A model generated the notes under the pieces. That model saw only the letters and a program-made list of their open reading frames with translations, did no database searches and had not been told where the DNA came from. The translations under genes and the position numbers were made by a program. A stretch of 64,000 nucleotides of DNA, taken from contig NC_060959.1 in NCBI RefSeq assembly GCF_910589235.1, positions 4,366,263 through 4,430,262 on the forward strand, given 5' to 3'. This document shows positions 49,888 through 62,925 of the stretch, in pieces. This stretch comes from Vespa crabro. Taxonomy: Eukaryota > Arthropoda > Insecta > Hymenoptera > Vespidae. Within the stretch, counting starts at the first letter, position 1. The number at the start of each line of letters is the position of its first letter.

Positions 49888-52800
49888 TGTTACACATAAT
49901 TTTTATATATTTTACACATAATTTTTACATGTGTATATATTTTATATACGTATACATATATGCGATGTGATCGATTTATAAGCGGATCGTCCAAGATATA
50001 TTCATTTTTCGAAAAATTTATTTTCTTAGATCATTTTTCTAAGATATTATTTATTGTCGAAAATTAAGATTAAACAATAAAGTCCTTAATCAAGTAAATA
50101 ATTTTATTTCTTTTGATTTCTTTCGATCGGAAACAATATCTAAAAAGATTAAGTTAAATAAAATAACTTAATATATGTGTATGTGTGTATGTATATGTAT
50201 TTAATTACATATTTCGAAAGAAAACAAATCTCTATTGGAAATTTAACGAATGATTGATAATTTCGTTTGAACGCGAAATCAAATTAGTGTTTAGTAATGA
50301 ATGTAATATGATCGTATGTAACGTAGCTCAGAAAATCTTTTGCTCTTATACTTTGGCCGAGAAGTGCCGTGAGCAAAAATAAAGACCGCGTGCACAAGCG
50401 AGGCACGTCGATAGCCGATTAAGCAGGAGTTATCAGTTGTACGGTGATATCAATTCGAGTCGAGTACGGCGTGTCTTTGTGGATTGTCCCACTTGCGAGG
50501 AAAAAAAAATAAAAATAAAAAAAGAAGAAGAAACAAGAGATTTCCGAACGCTCGATCTTCCAAAATCGAAAGATTATCAAAATCGTGTCCTTTTTCTTTT
50601 TCTTCTTTTTTTTTTTTTCTTTTTTTTTTTAATGTATATATATATTATTTTCTTATAAAAAATTCTCTTACTTTTTTTTTCTATTTTTCTTATTAAAAGT
50701 GCAGAAAATTTGATAAAGGTGAAGACGAAAGAACATTTATTGATGAGAGATTAATCTTTGTCTGTCGTTGGTTGAAATTCGATCGAAAAAAAATCTCATT
50801 AGAAAAAAAAAATAATAAAAAGAAGAAGTGAAACAGCTTACGTATTATCGTTGTTATCATTTAAATGAAATCGATTAGAGAATAGATATCATTTAGAATT
50901 GAATAAATAGATTTCAAGGAGAATTCGCTAAATTCATTAAATATTTATTTTATCCAATAACATTTATTATTATTATTATTATTTTTTTTTTTTCTTTTCA
51001 TTTTATTTTGTGACATTTTCTTTCTCTATTTTATTCTGTAATACGAACATTAATATCGATTCGATCGTTATTATCGTCCAGGCGACGATATCATGATTTT
51101 AGATACAAACAACTAATAAGAATCGTCGGCACTAAATATAGAGTTTAACGAAATAATTCGACGTAATCACGTATTCGAAACTAATCAGTTTACGATTACC
51201 ATTTTTTATTGGATTTTTTTCGAATTTTTTTCATTAAACGAGCTTGCGTGTTAACACGTGTGTTATAATTTTGACGAAAGAATTTGGAAGATCTTTCGCA
51301 ATGACTAAGGATGAGGATAGGAAGCCTCTCCTTGATCGAAAAAGTTATGCATTTGATAATAACTTTTGGTAAGGGTCGCGAAATCTTTCTCTCTATCTCT
51401 TGTCCTCTCTCTTTTCCTCTCTTTCTTTCTCTCTTTCTGTTACTTTTTCTCTCTCTTTCTCTTACTTTTTCTCTCTCTTTCTCTCTTTCTTTCATATACT
51501 GTAAAGTATTTTCATCACAATTATCTATTACTGTTAAGATAACGCAATGATCAAACATTTTTCTTCATCTTTTTTCGTCTTCTAAATCCATTGATGATAA
51601 ACAAATACCATTTCTTTCTCGAAGGCCAATAAATATACTTGCACGATGACCATAATCGAGGAAGTTTAGATTAAAGTGAATGCACGATGTCGATTTTCCT
51701 TTATTTCTTTTTACTTTTTCTTTTCTTTTTTTTTCTATCAAGGAAATAATTCTCTTTTCTAACAAGTAAATTCTGATATCAATTACTTTTATCGGTGTAT
51801 TAATTACATCGAGTACGCCTTTATTTATTTATTTGTATTTGTTTTTTTTTTATTTTTATTTTGTCCTTTTTTTGCAAGAATTCATTTCAATCGGATGAAA
51901 TTGTAAACGAACTTTTTATATAAACATTATCATATATAATCATGTATCATATTTGATGATATATCAAACTAAATATTACCAAAAATTTATAATATTACCA
52001 ATATTTAAATATTATCAAATGTTAAATAATATAGTTATAACATAAAGACACGGCATTTATCAAATCTGCATCCTAATCTAAAATCTATTGATTTATTTAA
52101 TAATCTTATTAACTTAAAAATTAATGTATAATAAGTATATACGTTATGTACATCTTAAACACAAATGCAAACAATTTGTTTTAATATTTTTCTCTGGTAA
52201 TTTGATAGATTATCAAATGTGATATATTTTTTATGTAAAAAGTTTTTCTTTTATATTCCTTACGATTTTGATCGAAAAAAAGAAAAAAAAATAGGAAGAA
52301 AAAGAAAAATTCATAAGAACTTAAAATATGATCCTTATCGATTTTAGCAAATTTTTAACAAGATAAAAATCTTTCTCTACGAATAAATGAATTATATATG
52401 ATGACCGTCAATGAATGAATTGATAAGATGAATCTTGACCTTTAAACTAAACCATCTCGATGCATTATCGTCGACAATGAATTGTACGATAATAATAATT
52501 TAATTTCAATTTAATCGATAACGGCCACATAATTCCACTTTCGTGGAATTATTTTTGAATAATGAAGAAGATTACAAAAAAAAGAAAATAAGTACATAAA
52601 AAAGAAAAAAAAAATTAATAACAATAAAATAGAAAAGAAGAAATGAAAAAACGAAGCCAAAAGATTTATTTTCTTTGTTATTTTTTGCAGGGAGGATGAA
52701 GACGACGTTTTATACGAAAGAACAACAAATTTGGTGCGAGTGCCACGCTCACAGGAAAGTGAGTTATCCTCGGAAACCTCCTCGATTAAAATCCGTATTG

Positions 52801-55800
52801 AGGGTATGACGTGTCAAAGCTGTGTGAAAAGTATCGAGGGTACCATCGGCGATCATTCGGGTGTTGTAAATATTAAAGTAGATTTAAAGGAAAAACTTGG
52901 CCACGTGGAATATAAGACTGAGGAAATTACACCGTTGGAATTGGTGGAAGCAATCGAGGACATGGGTTTTACTGCATCTCTAATATCCAACGATAATGAT
53001 AATAAAAATGATAAGAAATCAGTTGTTACAACTTGCTTTATACACGTCGGTGGTATGACATGTATGTCATGCGTGAAATCTATCAAAGGTAAAAAAATCT
53101 TTTATTTTGCAATTCATATAAAACGCAATATCAATAGTTATGATTGTTTATTGATTCTTTGTACTTTTCTTTTTTTTCTGCAGTTGCTTTGTCAGATAAA
53201 TCAGGTGTGAAGGACGTTGATGTTAGTCTTGAGAAAGAAGAAGCTAAAGTTTCTTATATCAGTGAGGATATAACGCCTGATCAAATTGCAACTTGTATAG
53301 AAGATGCTGGCTTTGATGCATTCGTTAAGGAAGAAAATAATCCGATAAATATCACCGCGAAAAGTAAAACAAAAAATGGCGAGGTCAATGTGATGAAATT
53401 GAACGGAAGCGGAGATGTGCTCGCCATGGCTCGTATGACCAAATGTTTTCTACATATAGCGGTATGTGATTAATCGTATTTATATTGTGATGAAGTAAAG
53501 ATTTCTTTTTCTTTCTATTTTGATTATCATTGATGAAACTCCATTATATTAGACGATAAAACGGTATCGTTCATTACAATGGTAATGTTCATTACAGGGT
53601 ATGACTTGCGCATCTTGCGTTTCTGCGATAGAGAAACATTGTAACAAAATATATGGTGTACATAGTATATTGGTAGCATTAATGGCCGCTAAAGCGGAAG
53701 TTATTTTTGATTCGGATAAAATAAGAGCAAATGATATCGCTTCCAGTATCACAGAGTTGGGCTTTCAAGCTACTGTGATCGATGAACCTGGAACTGGTGA
53801 AGGGGAAGTAGAATTAAAAGTAAGTCACAGTTATACTTATGATATGATTATACATATATAGAGTGTAACGAAACTACGTGGGCAAAACTTTACAAATGGA
53901 TTTCTCTCTATATATAATTTCTGACTTATTACATGACTATGGAGTATGATCTCGACAGTACTTGAATTATGTTTATTTTATTTGTTGGAAACTATCGTAC
54001 ATTCTTAAATGATACCTTCAAAATATATCTATATATATATATATATAACTCGTCGTTTTATTATGTTTCCAACACAAAAAAAGGACGAATATATTTGCGT
54101 CTCAAAAATTTTTGGCACCAAGTGCGCATTCGCAAGTCGTTTCTTTTAAGCTTATTAAATATTTTTTTTAAATTTATGTATATGTTATTAATTCTGCATG
54201 GTATCGATAAGATAATGTATACAAATTAATACATTAGCATTAATTTCTCTGAAATTAAATATTTCCGGACTGATATATATGAAGTATATAGGAATTTATT
54301 TATAATATTCTTCCGCATAATTGTTACATTTTATATATACAAATTTTGAATCCAAATAACGTATGTATATATGTATGTATATACATATGTATGTACTTAA
54401 ATATCTATACATTTAGCATTATTCTTTAGATCTCAGGAATGACGTGTGCTTCTTGCGTCAATAAAATAGAATCAACTGTAAAAAAGTTACCTGGTATACA
54501 TTCTGCCTCCGTCGCTTTAGCGACGCAACGTGGAAAGTTTAAATACGATGCCGAGGTGATAGGAGTTAGAGACATTGTCGATAGTATTAATAAATTAGGT
54601 TTTACGGCTATATTGTTTAATAATAAAGATAAAGAGAATAGAGATTATTTAGATCAGAAGTAAGTATGATACCTTTTATTTTCTCTTCGTTTTCAAATAT
54701 ATTGCTGTTATACGACATACTTGAAGCATTTTCATTCTTTTTTTTATTTCTTTTTCTTCTTTTTTTTTTTTTATTATTTAAACAGAGAGGAAATAAAAAA
54801 ATGGCGAACAGCTTTTCTAATATCTCTAATTTTTGGAGTACCCAGCATGATAGTAATGACTTATTTCATGTTAATAATGTATTTGGATAATATGTCGCAC
54901 GAGGATATGTGTTGCATATTGCCTGGCTTATCTTGGGAAAATTTATTGCTTTTCATTTTTTCTACGCCGGTTCAGGTAACAATGAATACGTATTTTTCAA
55001 GATAAAATATTTACAAACGTATATAGCTCTAAAGAGAAGATATTTCCAGTTCTTTGGTGGATGGCATTTTTATGTTCAAGCTTATAAAGCTTTGAAACAT
55101 GGTACTACAAACATGGATGTTCTTATTTCCATGACCACAACAATATCGTATCTTTATTCTATTGCGGTACTTACAGCAGCTATGATAATGCAAGAAAATA
55201 ATAGTCCACAAACGTTTTTTGATACTCCTCCAATGCTTTTGGTGTTCATTAGTTTAGGCAGATGGCTCGAATATGTAGCAAAGGTACATTTGTTGTTTAA
55301 TTGATTATATTGATAGATCTTATTAATGTACGAAAGATTAATAAAAATATGTTTCGTAGGGCAAGACATCCGAAGCTCTTTCCAAATTATTATCTTTAAA
55401 AGCAACTGACGCAGTTCTGGTGACGTTAGGTCCAAATAACGAAATATTATCTGAACGTTTAATAAATATTGATCTTGTTCAACGCGGTGATGTATTAAAA
55501 GTTGTACCAGGTGCTAAAGTACCTGTCGATGGTAGAATCTTATCAGGCCAATCAACCTGCGATGAAAGTTTGATAACTGGAGAAAGTATGCCAGTGCCAA
55601 AAAAGAAAGGATCTATGGTTATCGGTGGTTCGATAAATCAAAATGGATCATTATTGATTACTGCTACGCATACGGGAGAACACACGACGTTAGCACAAAT
55701 TGTTCGATTGGTAGAAGAAGCTCAAACGAATAAAGCACCGATCCAACATTTGGCTGATAAAATAGCCGGTTATTTTATACCTCTTGTTATAATAGTCTCA

Positions 55801-58800
55801 GTTATAACTTTACTTACGTGGATAATAATAGGATATATTAGCGTAGATAAATTGCCTTTGACGCACAATGATCAGATACATAAGCAATATACGAAAAAAG
55901 AAGAAATTATATTCCAGTATGCTTTTCGAAGTGCACTGTCTGTATTGGCGATAGCTTGCCCTTGTGCATTAGGCTTAGCCACACCAACAGCTGTCATGGT
56001 TGGAACTGGTGTTGGTGCATTGAATGGAATATTGATTAAGGGTGCAGAATCTTTAGAAAATGCGCATAAAGTAAAATGCATTGTATTTGATAAAACTGGC
56101 ACGTTAACGCACGGTGTTCCTATGGTAACTAAAATTGCTTTATTTGTCGATGAAAAGATATATTCTATAACAAAATTATTGATAGCTATTGGAACAGCTG
56201 AAATCAATAGCGAACATCCTATTGCATCAGGTAATGATCAAGTTATTGATGATAGTATAAATATTTAAAATTTATAATGGTGCAATGGTAATCTAACACT
56301 ATCATTTTTTTAGCGATAGTTCGTTTTGTAAAGGAAACTACGGATTCAGAATCTACTGGTCAGTGTACCAATTTTCAAGCAGTTGCTGGCTGTGGCTTAA
56401 AATGTAAAGTATCGCATTTTACCACAGCGGTATCCGATGCATTAAAGTCTGAAAAAATTATTAATTATATAAATCAAACGAAGAAAGTATCTTCTGGAAC
56501 TTTTAATTTGAACAATGTGCCAATAGATATTGTACCTTTTGTTGCTGCCACACAAGAAAAACAAAATTTAGATCTGCAATTATTGTTAAGTCCTGAGAGT
56601 AATAATGATCAAATCGTCTCTAATGAAGCATATGAGATTTGTATTGGTAATAGAGAATGGATGAGGAGAAATGCAATAAGTATACCTCAAGAAGTTGAGA
56701 CAAGAATGATCACTGAAGAGGATCTTGGTCACACTGCTGTCTTAGTTGCAATGAATAATGTTTTAGTTGCTATGATTAGCGTTGCTGATACAGTTAAACC
56801 CGAAGCACATCTTGCTATTTATACATTAAAGAAAATGGGTTTACAAGTTATCCTTTTAACAGGAGATAATAGAAAGACAGCAGCTTCTATTGCTAGACAG
56901 GTAAATGAATAGTAAATTATTTACATTAATTGCATAATATGATATATTAGATTTCTTTTATTTTTTTTATTTTATTTTATTTATTTTTTTATTTAATTTT
57001 TATCTTTTTCAATGAATAGGTTGGTATTACCAGAGTTTTTGCTGAGGTTCTTCCATCGCATAAAGTAGCGAAAATTCAACGTCTGCAAGATCAAGGCTTT
57101 AGAGTTGCAATGGTAGGAGATGGTGTTAATGATAGTCCAGCACTTGCACAATCAGATATTGGAATTGCTATAGCTTCAGGAACTGATGTTGCTGTAGAAG
57201 CAGCAGATGTCGTATTGATGAGGGTAAGGGAAAAAAAAAAATAAAATAAAATAAAAAAAAAAGATATTTCATTTTTCTTTTAGAATGACCTTTTGGATGT
57301 AATTGCATGTTTGGACTTATCTCGAAGAACTGTTCGCAGGATAAGATTAAACTTTTTGTTTGCTAGTATATATAATCTATTAGGAATTCCAATAGCTGCT
57401 GGTATATTTAGTCCATTTGGTTTCTTTTTATTACCATGGATGTCATCCGCAGCAATGGCGCTTAGTTCAGTGTCTGTAGTTGGAAGCTCTTTGTTACTAA
57501 AATTGTAAGTATTTAAAAATAAAATCTACATAGAAGAAACAACATTTAAATTATAATATGTTTGTATTATTCCAATCATAAAAATTTTCTATTATTATTA
57601 ATTTTATCATAGATATCGAAAACCAACAAAGGTTTCATTAGAAACGCCAGAGTATTTAGCAGCAATGCGTGCACATTCTACAGCTAGAATGATTGACCTT
57701 GACACAATATCTCTTCATCGTGGATTGGATGAATCAGTAATGCCAGTACTAAATAGAACAACATCGTCTCTCTCCAGGTATGATCGAACGAGTATCGTCT
57801 ATTCAGACTTCTTGCAAAATTGTAATAACCCAAGGGCTTAAAGAAATTTTTGGTGAAGTTATATTATTTTGTTTATAACATTGCTTTAATATGATTTATT
57901 ACTAACATTAGACATGTATTTTTTTCTTCTAATATCAAGTTATATTAATATTTCTTACTCATTCTTTATATTTATTTATGTTGAAATCATATTGATTCAA
58001 TATTAAATACTATAAATGTTACTAACCAGTCACAATTAACTTATACATAATGCAGGGTATAAAAAATGTTGTCACTCTTGTACCTTTCATTAGATTGTAT
58101 AGTAATAAAATATTTCTATTTCTTGTTTAATAGACAAATTTTCTATATATTTTATATCTAATTTACTCTGTTGAAATACATATACAGGCTGTGAATCATG
58201 AACAATATTTATTAATTTCTATAATACATTATATTATTTCTTTTATTTAAATTCACATAAATATAGATTATTATATTCTATTTATACTATTTCACAATAA
58301 TCAAAATTACAATATAAGACTGATTGTTCACTGATATGCAAATACTATGATTGAATGACTTAATAAAGTCGTCCTTTTTTATAATGCATGTATTTGTCGT
58401 TTTGGTATTGGTCTATTGTATATATTGTAAATATTTATAAATATATTAAATGGTTAATTGTACTCAGAGATGATATGTGTTATTTATTTTTTAAGTTATT
58501 AATTTCTGTAAATTATCTATAAAATGAATAATTAAAAAATCTAAAGAAGATATATAAAAAATCTATTTACCTGGCATGTATAGATGTGATTAAAAATTGC
58601 ATGATATATTGTATTAAAATCGTGTGTGATATTTATAAATAATATAATACGTACATTGTAATATTATGTAGTAATTTTGCTTTTAGTAAACTAACTGTTC
58701 AAAGAATATGAGAGATTAATTTTTATCAATCAACAATTATATAATATTCCAAACATTTTAATTCATAAAATGCCATGCAACTGGATTTTTTGAAGTTTCT

Positions 58801-59273
58801 ATTTGTTCATATTAAAATGTTATTTAGTTTTAGTTATTATTATATAGGGCGTATATTAATATTAAAAAGAATAAGATTAAAAAGATATGTACTGCTTGCG
58901 ATTTTTTTATTAACAAGTAAATATTGTAATTTTTTTCTGTCGCAACTAAATCACGAATGCTTCATATTAAGATTTCTCTGCAACAATTATCTTACGCAAC
59001 TGTAAGAAGCTTATTTGAATTAATAATTAGTAAGCTGTATATTGAAGAAATCTAAATAAAACTAATGAAGAAAGTGCTTTATAACATCATGATTAATAAT
59101 CAATTTCAAAGGTATCAGTTATTTATACATTCATTCACAGGCTATTTGGAAGGACAAGAAGTGAAATTGAGGGCAGACTGCTTGGTGAAGATGTGGATGA
59201 TACTGATTTAGCTGTTGACTTCAATGATTATCGAAAAAGCAAAAAAGATCTAACTAATATAACACCTTTATGA
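44612..59273 (+). CDS. ATP7: Copper-transporting P-type ATPase
   Basis: Pumps Cu(I) into the secretory pathway and out of the cell. Fourteen coding exons: 44612-44687, 44801-44855, 52691-53088, 53184-53461, 53598-53819, 54430-54659, 54786-54975, 55050-55283, 55360-56230, 56314-56900, 57020-57223, 57284-57504, 57613-57777 and 59141-59273; 1287 residues, all in frame. Four heavy-metal domains carry GMTCxxC (Cys85/88, 168/171, 273/276, 349/352); mammalian ATP7A/B have six. The core has TGES (634-637), CPC (761-763), DKTGT (Asp805 phosphorylated), SEHP (His847) and GDGVND (1080-1085), with about eight membrane helices. Key residues are all present. An acceptor just before the first ATG implies a 5' UTR exon. 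A 7.8 kb intron (44856-52690) separates the two N-terminal exons from the rest; the CG|G phase match supports the join. The last intron is 1.36 kb. Confidence 0.95.
45962..46023. repeat. (TA)n microsatellite
   Basis: About 60 bp of TA in the large ATP7 intron. Confidence 0.95.
46270..46800. repeat. Diverged tandem array, about 165-175 bp unit, three units plus a partial
   Basis: AATAATCAAAATATC starts units at 46351 and 46516, and AATAAACAAAAGATT starts one at 46691. Each continues with a CATTTTCTTTT-like stretch, ACAA-GAAATTTCATAATATT, and TACGAAAAATAATATGTCGA. A partial unit end (CATGTCGGAGCTTAATAG) precedes the first. Units are strongly diverged. Confidence 0.65.
46826..46884. repeat. (GA)n microsatellite
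   Basis: GA run directly after the diverged array. Confidence 0.95.
47218..47320. repeat. CT and TTTC microsatellite
   Basis: CT-rich stretch ending in about ten TTTC units. Ser/Leu/Phe-rich or Lys/Glu-rich frames over it are artefacts. Confidence 0.9.
47808..48372. repeat. Old tandem duplication, offset about 364 bp
   Basis: ACGCACAAACGTTTGATACG with GCATTGAATAAGATAGAATT near 47815-47855 matches ACGCAAACGTTTAATGCG with ACATTAAATAATAGAATT near 48181. Similarity continues through AAATAAATATTAAGAAAATA versus GAATAAATATTAAGAAATTA. Between the copies CTTTACCTTTATCG is repeated three times (48134-48172). Confidence 0.6.
49441..49505. repeat. (CT)n microsatellite
   Basis: CT run followed by TTTC-rich sequence in the ATP7 intron. 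Confidence 0.95.
50310..50480 (+). promoter_or_regulatory. Candidate internal ATP7 promoter island
   Basis: A GC-richer, complex block 2.2 kb upstream of the first metal-binding exon. It contains TCAGT (50429-50433), a match to the arthropod initiator, and TGCACGC on the minus strand (50388-50394), a match to the metal-response core TGCRCNC. A transcript starting here would splice to 52691, but no donor was pinned down. Speculative. Confidence 0.3.
51380..51493. repeat. CT-rich microsatellite
   Basis: Imperfect CT/TTTCTCTC repeat about 1.2 kb before the third ATP7 coding exon. Confidence 0.9.
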
Positions 59274-61083
59274 ACTGCATTTTTACATAAAAAATGTAAT
59301 GATGTAAGTTAATAAGCTGCTGTTATTATAATTAATATTTTCTTTATTTTATTAATCTATTCATGTACAATATTATTGGTAATTTTGTGTCTATGTTCCC
59401 ATAATTAAATTTTTTATAGCTCTTTTATATATTTTATTATTTGATCTCTCGAACATTTTATGACAAATATTGAAAAGGACGTTATTAGCATATATAATGT
59501 AAAAGGATAAATTAAAAGTACATTGTCAATTTTGCATAAAAAAGTATTTACTATACATCTGCAAAGTTTAAAAGACTATTATTTAGTTTACAAGTTATTA
59601 GAAAGTAATTCTTTTTATTCAGTTTTCTTCATGTATATATTCTTTATAACAATTTAAAATTGTACTTAATATATGCGACTATATAATTTATTTAAACCAT
59701 TTTATGCTACAAAATCACATGTATAAATTAAAAATAACATAATGTAACCGCATAAACTGATAATTACATAATTATAAAAGTTGTTTTTGCTAAAATACAA
59801 ATAATCAAACAATCTACCATGTAAATAATTATATGACAAGGTAGATGTGTAATCTATAAATATATATATAAATATAAGTATATATATATATATATATAAT
59901 ACAAATTTTTTTAAAAGAAGTGTTTAATATCTAAATTTGTTTTAATAGACAATAATTTCATAAAAGCGAATTATAATAGTATAAAAATATATTTTATATT
60001 TTTCCACCTTAATATATTATATTATTATGTTATTTTCATGTTATATAATATTATATTATATAACAAACATATTGAATTTGAAAATGTTACATCGGGATTT
60101 TTATGTTACATTGAACATGAAATATTTTATACAATATAATTATATCAATGATAAATTAACATATATGCATATTTGCATTCAAATTTTTATACTATAGTTA
60201 ATGAAAGTATGTATTATTACTAAAATAAATGAAATTAGTCCTGCATGCTTCATTGCATTTAATTTTTGCATGCTTTCTAGGAAATTGAATATAAAATAAA
60301 TGCGAATCAGTCTTTTATCTATATATGATTATCTAATGATTAGATTCAATAATTGCTTTAAATAAGGGCCTTTTTTCTTATTTTTGTATTTCCAATCAAT
60401 GTCTTTTGAAGTAATAATTCTATAATTATTAATATTTAATATGTAATGGTCAGTCTTATATAATTTCTAGGAGATTAACTACTATTTTCTGTATGATTTA
60501 TATTTAATTTCTGATTGTTTAACGATGATATATTATCAGTGTTACAAGCTTAAGGGCAGAAAGTAATACTCACAAAATTATCACAATTTTGTTTGTTATT
60601 ATCTAAATAAATTTGTGAAGTTCTATGATCTATGCTTGTTTCTATATATATCTTTAATTATTATTCCCTTACAGATTATAAATATAATTATCGTTAGAAG
60701 TATATTATTATCTAATTGTGAATTTATTCTTATAGAATTACTCGTATATTAATCGTTTGTGATACCACGAGTTCTCATATATGAGTTTTTGTACTTATTA
60801 CTTGAGAAATTAATAAAAAATTAAAATTATGTTTGAAATGTCCATTGCATTTATATTTGTAAAATAAAACTTCCAATTCGCAAAGTATTTAATATTATTT
60901 CAAGTAAAGATTTTTCAAATCTAAATCTGAATTATTTAAGTTGTTCAAAAATTTTTGAGGATAATTATAATGTTCAGACTATCTTGAAAAATAAATATGT
61001 TATTGTTATTATTATTTAATTTTAGATCTTTTTGATTTATATTAATCAATTGAATAATATTTATTTTCATTTCGTTACTATAC
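59274..61083. other. ATP7 3' region
   Basis: AT-rich, probably including the ATP7 3' UTR. AATAAA-like signals occur, for example near 60296 and 60862. No gene seen. Confidence 0.45.
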
Positions 61084-61201
61084 CTATTCTCGCCGATTTT
61101 CAGTAGATGATTTTCATTTGACGATCTCACATTGGCATTCCAGTCACATCGCATTTTTTTAGCATGGGGATATTTTTCTTCATGATTGTTCATCTTCGAA
61201 T
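61084..61201 (-). CDS. Possible exon of an unrecognised minus-strand gene
   Basis: A 118-bp interval bounded by an acceptor (TTTTTATTTAG) and a donor (AATAG|GTATAG) is less AT-rich than its flanks. Its open frame from an ATG at 61193 starts MNNHEEKYPHAKKMRCDWNA and ends LLKIGENR. A second minus-strand open stretch (about 61440-61580, containing VVHVLSFALFIVRRTVKEG) may be an upstream exon. Neither matches a family I know. Could be non-coding. Confidence 0.25.
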
Positions 61202-62185
61202 CTAAATAAAAAAAAAATGTATATATATATATATTTAAAATATTGAAATTATAAAATATTTATTATAAAACACATAATTCGATTTAAATTTATTATATTT
61301 CATACAAATTGTATTAAAATTACTTACATCTTTTTGTCCTAAATCATATATACTGTATATAATGTACGCTGTATAACATATTGCATATTCTTCGTATGTT
61401 TTAAATAAAAGAAAGATTTGTTAATAATTTCACATAATGCTCGTTTATTATTGCACGCTTTGTACGTCCCTCTTTCACTGTCCTTCTAACGATGAATAAA
61501 GCGAATGACAACACGTGCACTACGTCTACCGAAAGCATGTACGGATAAAGGTAAAAGAACAAAGCTAGAATAATATTTATGTTGTTCAAAATTAAGCATT
61601 ACGTATCCTCTATGTTTTGTATTTTATATGATCTATTTGTTATACGTATGTATGTATAACGTACGTTTAAAACATTATTGTAAAAAATATCAATCTATTA
61701 AATCTTTATAATTAATGTTTTTGTTTCACAATTTTCCTTTTCTTACCAGTTAAATATCTAATTCTAATATATTTACATATTCATATTGTAAATACATCAT
61801 TTTGCATTTTTTATATGCAAAAATATTTGAAATTTTCTTATCATGGAACATTGAAGTTGAATGTGTAATGATATAATCAGTAAGATTCTAAAATATGTAA
61901 AGGAATATGTAGTGGATTTTTAAAATATTTAAAAAAATTGTCAAATTGTACGAATTTATTTTAAGAGCAATATTTTTTTTTAAATTCAAAAAATATTTTG
62001 TTGCATGTGTAAATAATTTCTCTGAATGTTAAAAAAATTACTTATTTATTATTATATAATTTCATTCCATACTGCAAATAAATTCTTAATTTAATTTCAC
62101 ATAAATAATAATATTAAATAATACATGCAATAATACAAAAAGTAAAAGAAAAAAAAAGGTATAAAACTTGATATTCTATATTCGA
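61202..62185. other. Region between the candidate exon and SIVA1
   Basis: Apart from the open stretch at about 61440-61580, this is AT-rich. The lower end presumably contains the Siva 3' UTR. Nothing else recognised. Confidence 0.4.
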
Positions 62186-62925
62186 TCAATAATAACAATT
62201 GAGACACACATGATTTCGTTCAGTATCATATCTGCAAAGAAATGTAATAAAATGCAAAAACAATAAAAATATTACATTCAATGAATATGCAATCAAAAAC
62301 TACTTACATGGGTAAAGAACAATTTTGACAGAATAGCTCGCAACATTTGATACACTGACATAAACAAAAGGAACATAATACTTGATCACAGTAAAAACAT
62401 TTGTTCGTTGAACTTGAATCTATTATTCGGCAACATCCACAAAGGTCGACTTGTACATCCTAAAATAAAATCATCTTTAAATCAAACCAACAAACGAACA
62501 ATTTCATAAATATGTACATACAGATATGATTTTATCACTGTTCTCTAATTGTAATTTATTATTTAAAATCATTTGTTTTGAGGTACGTTCAGGCTTCATT
62601 TCACGATAAGTTATTTTTGTTAATGGTAATTCAGTTAAATCCATTTCACTCTTATTCAAATTCTGCGAATATTCTTTAACACCTTCTTTTAGTAAATTCA
62701 AGGTTTTATCTGGATACAAAGTATAATAAAAACAAGTATGAAGAAAAAGCTGAACAAACAAAAATAAAACAGTATTTTCAAAAATAATCAAAATATAACC
62801 TCTTTACCATAAACTTGCTTCATTCGTTCTTTCTCAGCAACCCCATTATCAATTTCTCTTTGTCCCACGTGTACTTTCAATTGGGGAGGTAAATTTTCCT
62901 CGTAAGGACAAGCTCGCTTTGTCAT
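62186..62925 (-). CDS. SIVA1: Siva-family cysteine-rich protein
   Basis: Homologue of the vertebrate apoptosis-regulatory protein Siva, a zinc-binding adaptor that in mammals binds CD27-type receptors and p53/MDM2 regulators. Its role in insects is unclear. Four coding exons on the minus strand: 62925-62808, 62709-62522, 62459-62308 and 62231-62186; junctions in frame; 167 residues against about 175 in human. The N-terminus MTKRACPYEENLPPQLKVHV matches the Siva start (KRxCPF, then PLQLKVRVSQRE). The middle is a charged, less conserved linker. The C-terminal 60 residues have 15 cysteines (109, 111, 112, 123, 126, 131, 134, 136, 138, 141, 142, 146, 149, 162, 165), several in CxxC pairs, as in the Siva zinc domain. 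The mammalian death-domain-like middle is not evident. Confidence 0.88.

Larger units (their letters stand above)
44856..52690 (+). other. 7.8 kb ATP7 intron: contents
   Basis: No nested gene is supported. It holds TA, GA, CT and TTTC simple repeats, a diverged tandem array (46270-46800), an old duplication (47808-48372) and one GC-richer island (50310-50480). The rest is AT-rich without recognisable structure. Confidence 0.5.

Noticed and set aside
50388..50394. Metal-response element as firm evidence of copper regulation
   Set aside because: A 7-bp degenerate core is expected by chance at this scale; kept only as a weak supporting detail.
55872..56207. Minus-strand 111-codon frame
   Set aside because: Antisense shadow of the conserved ATP7 core; other minus frames over ATP7 (52853, 53549, 55029, 55154) are the same.
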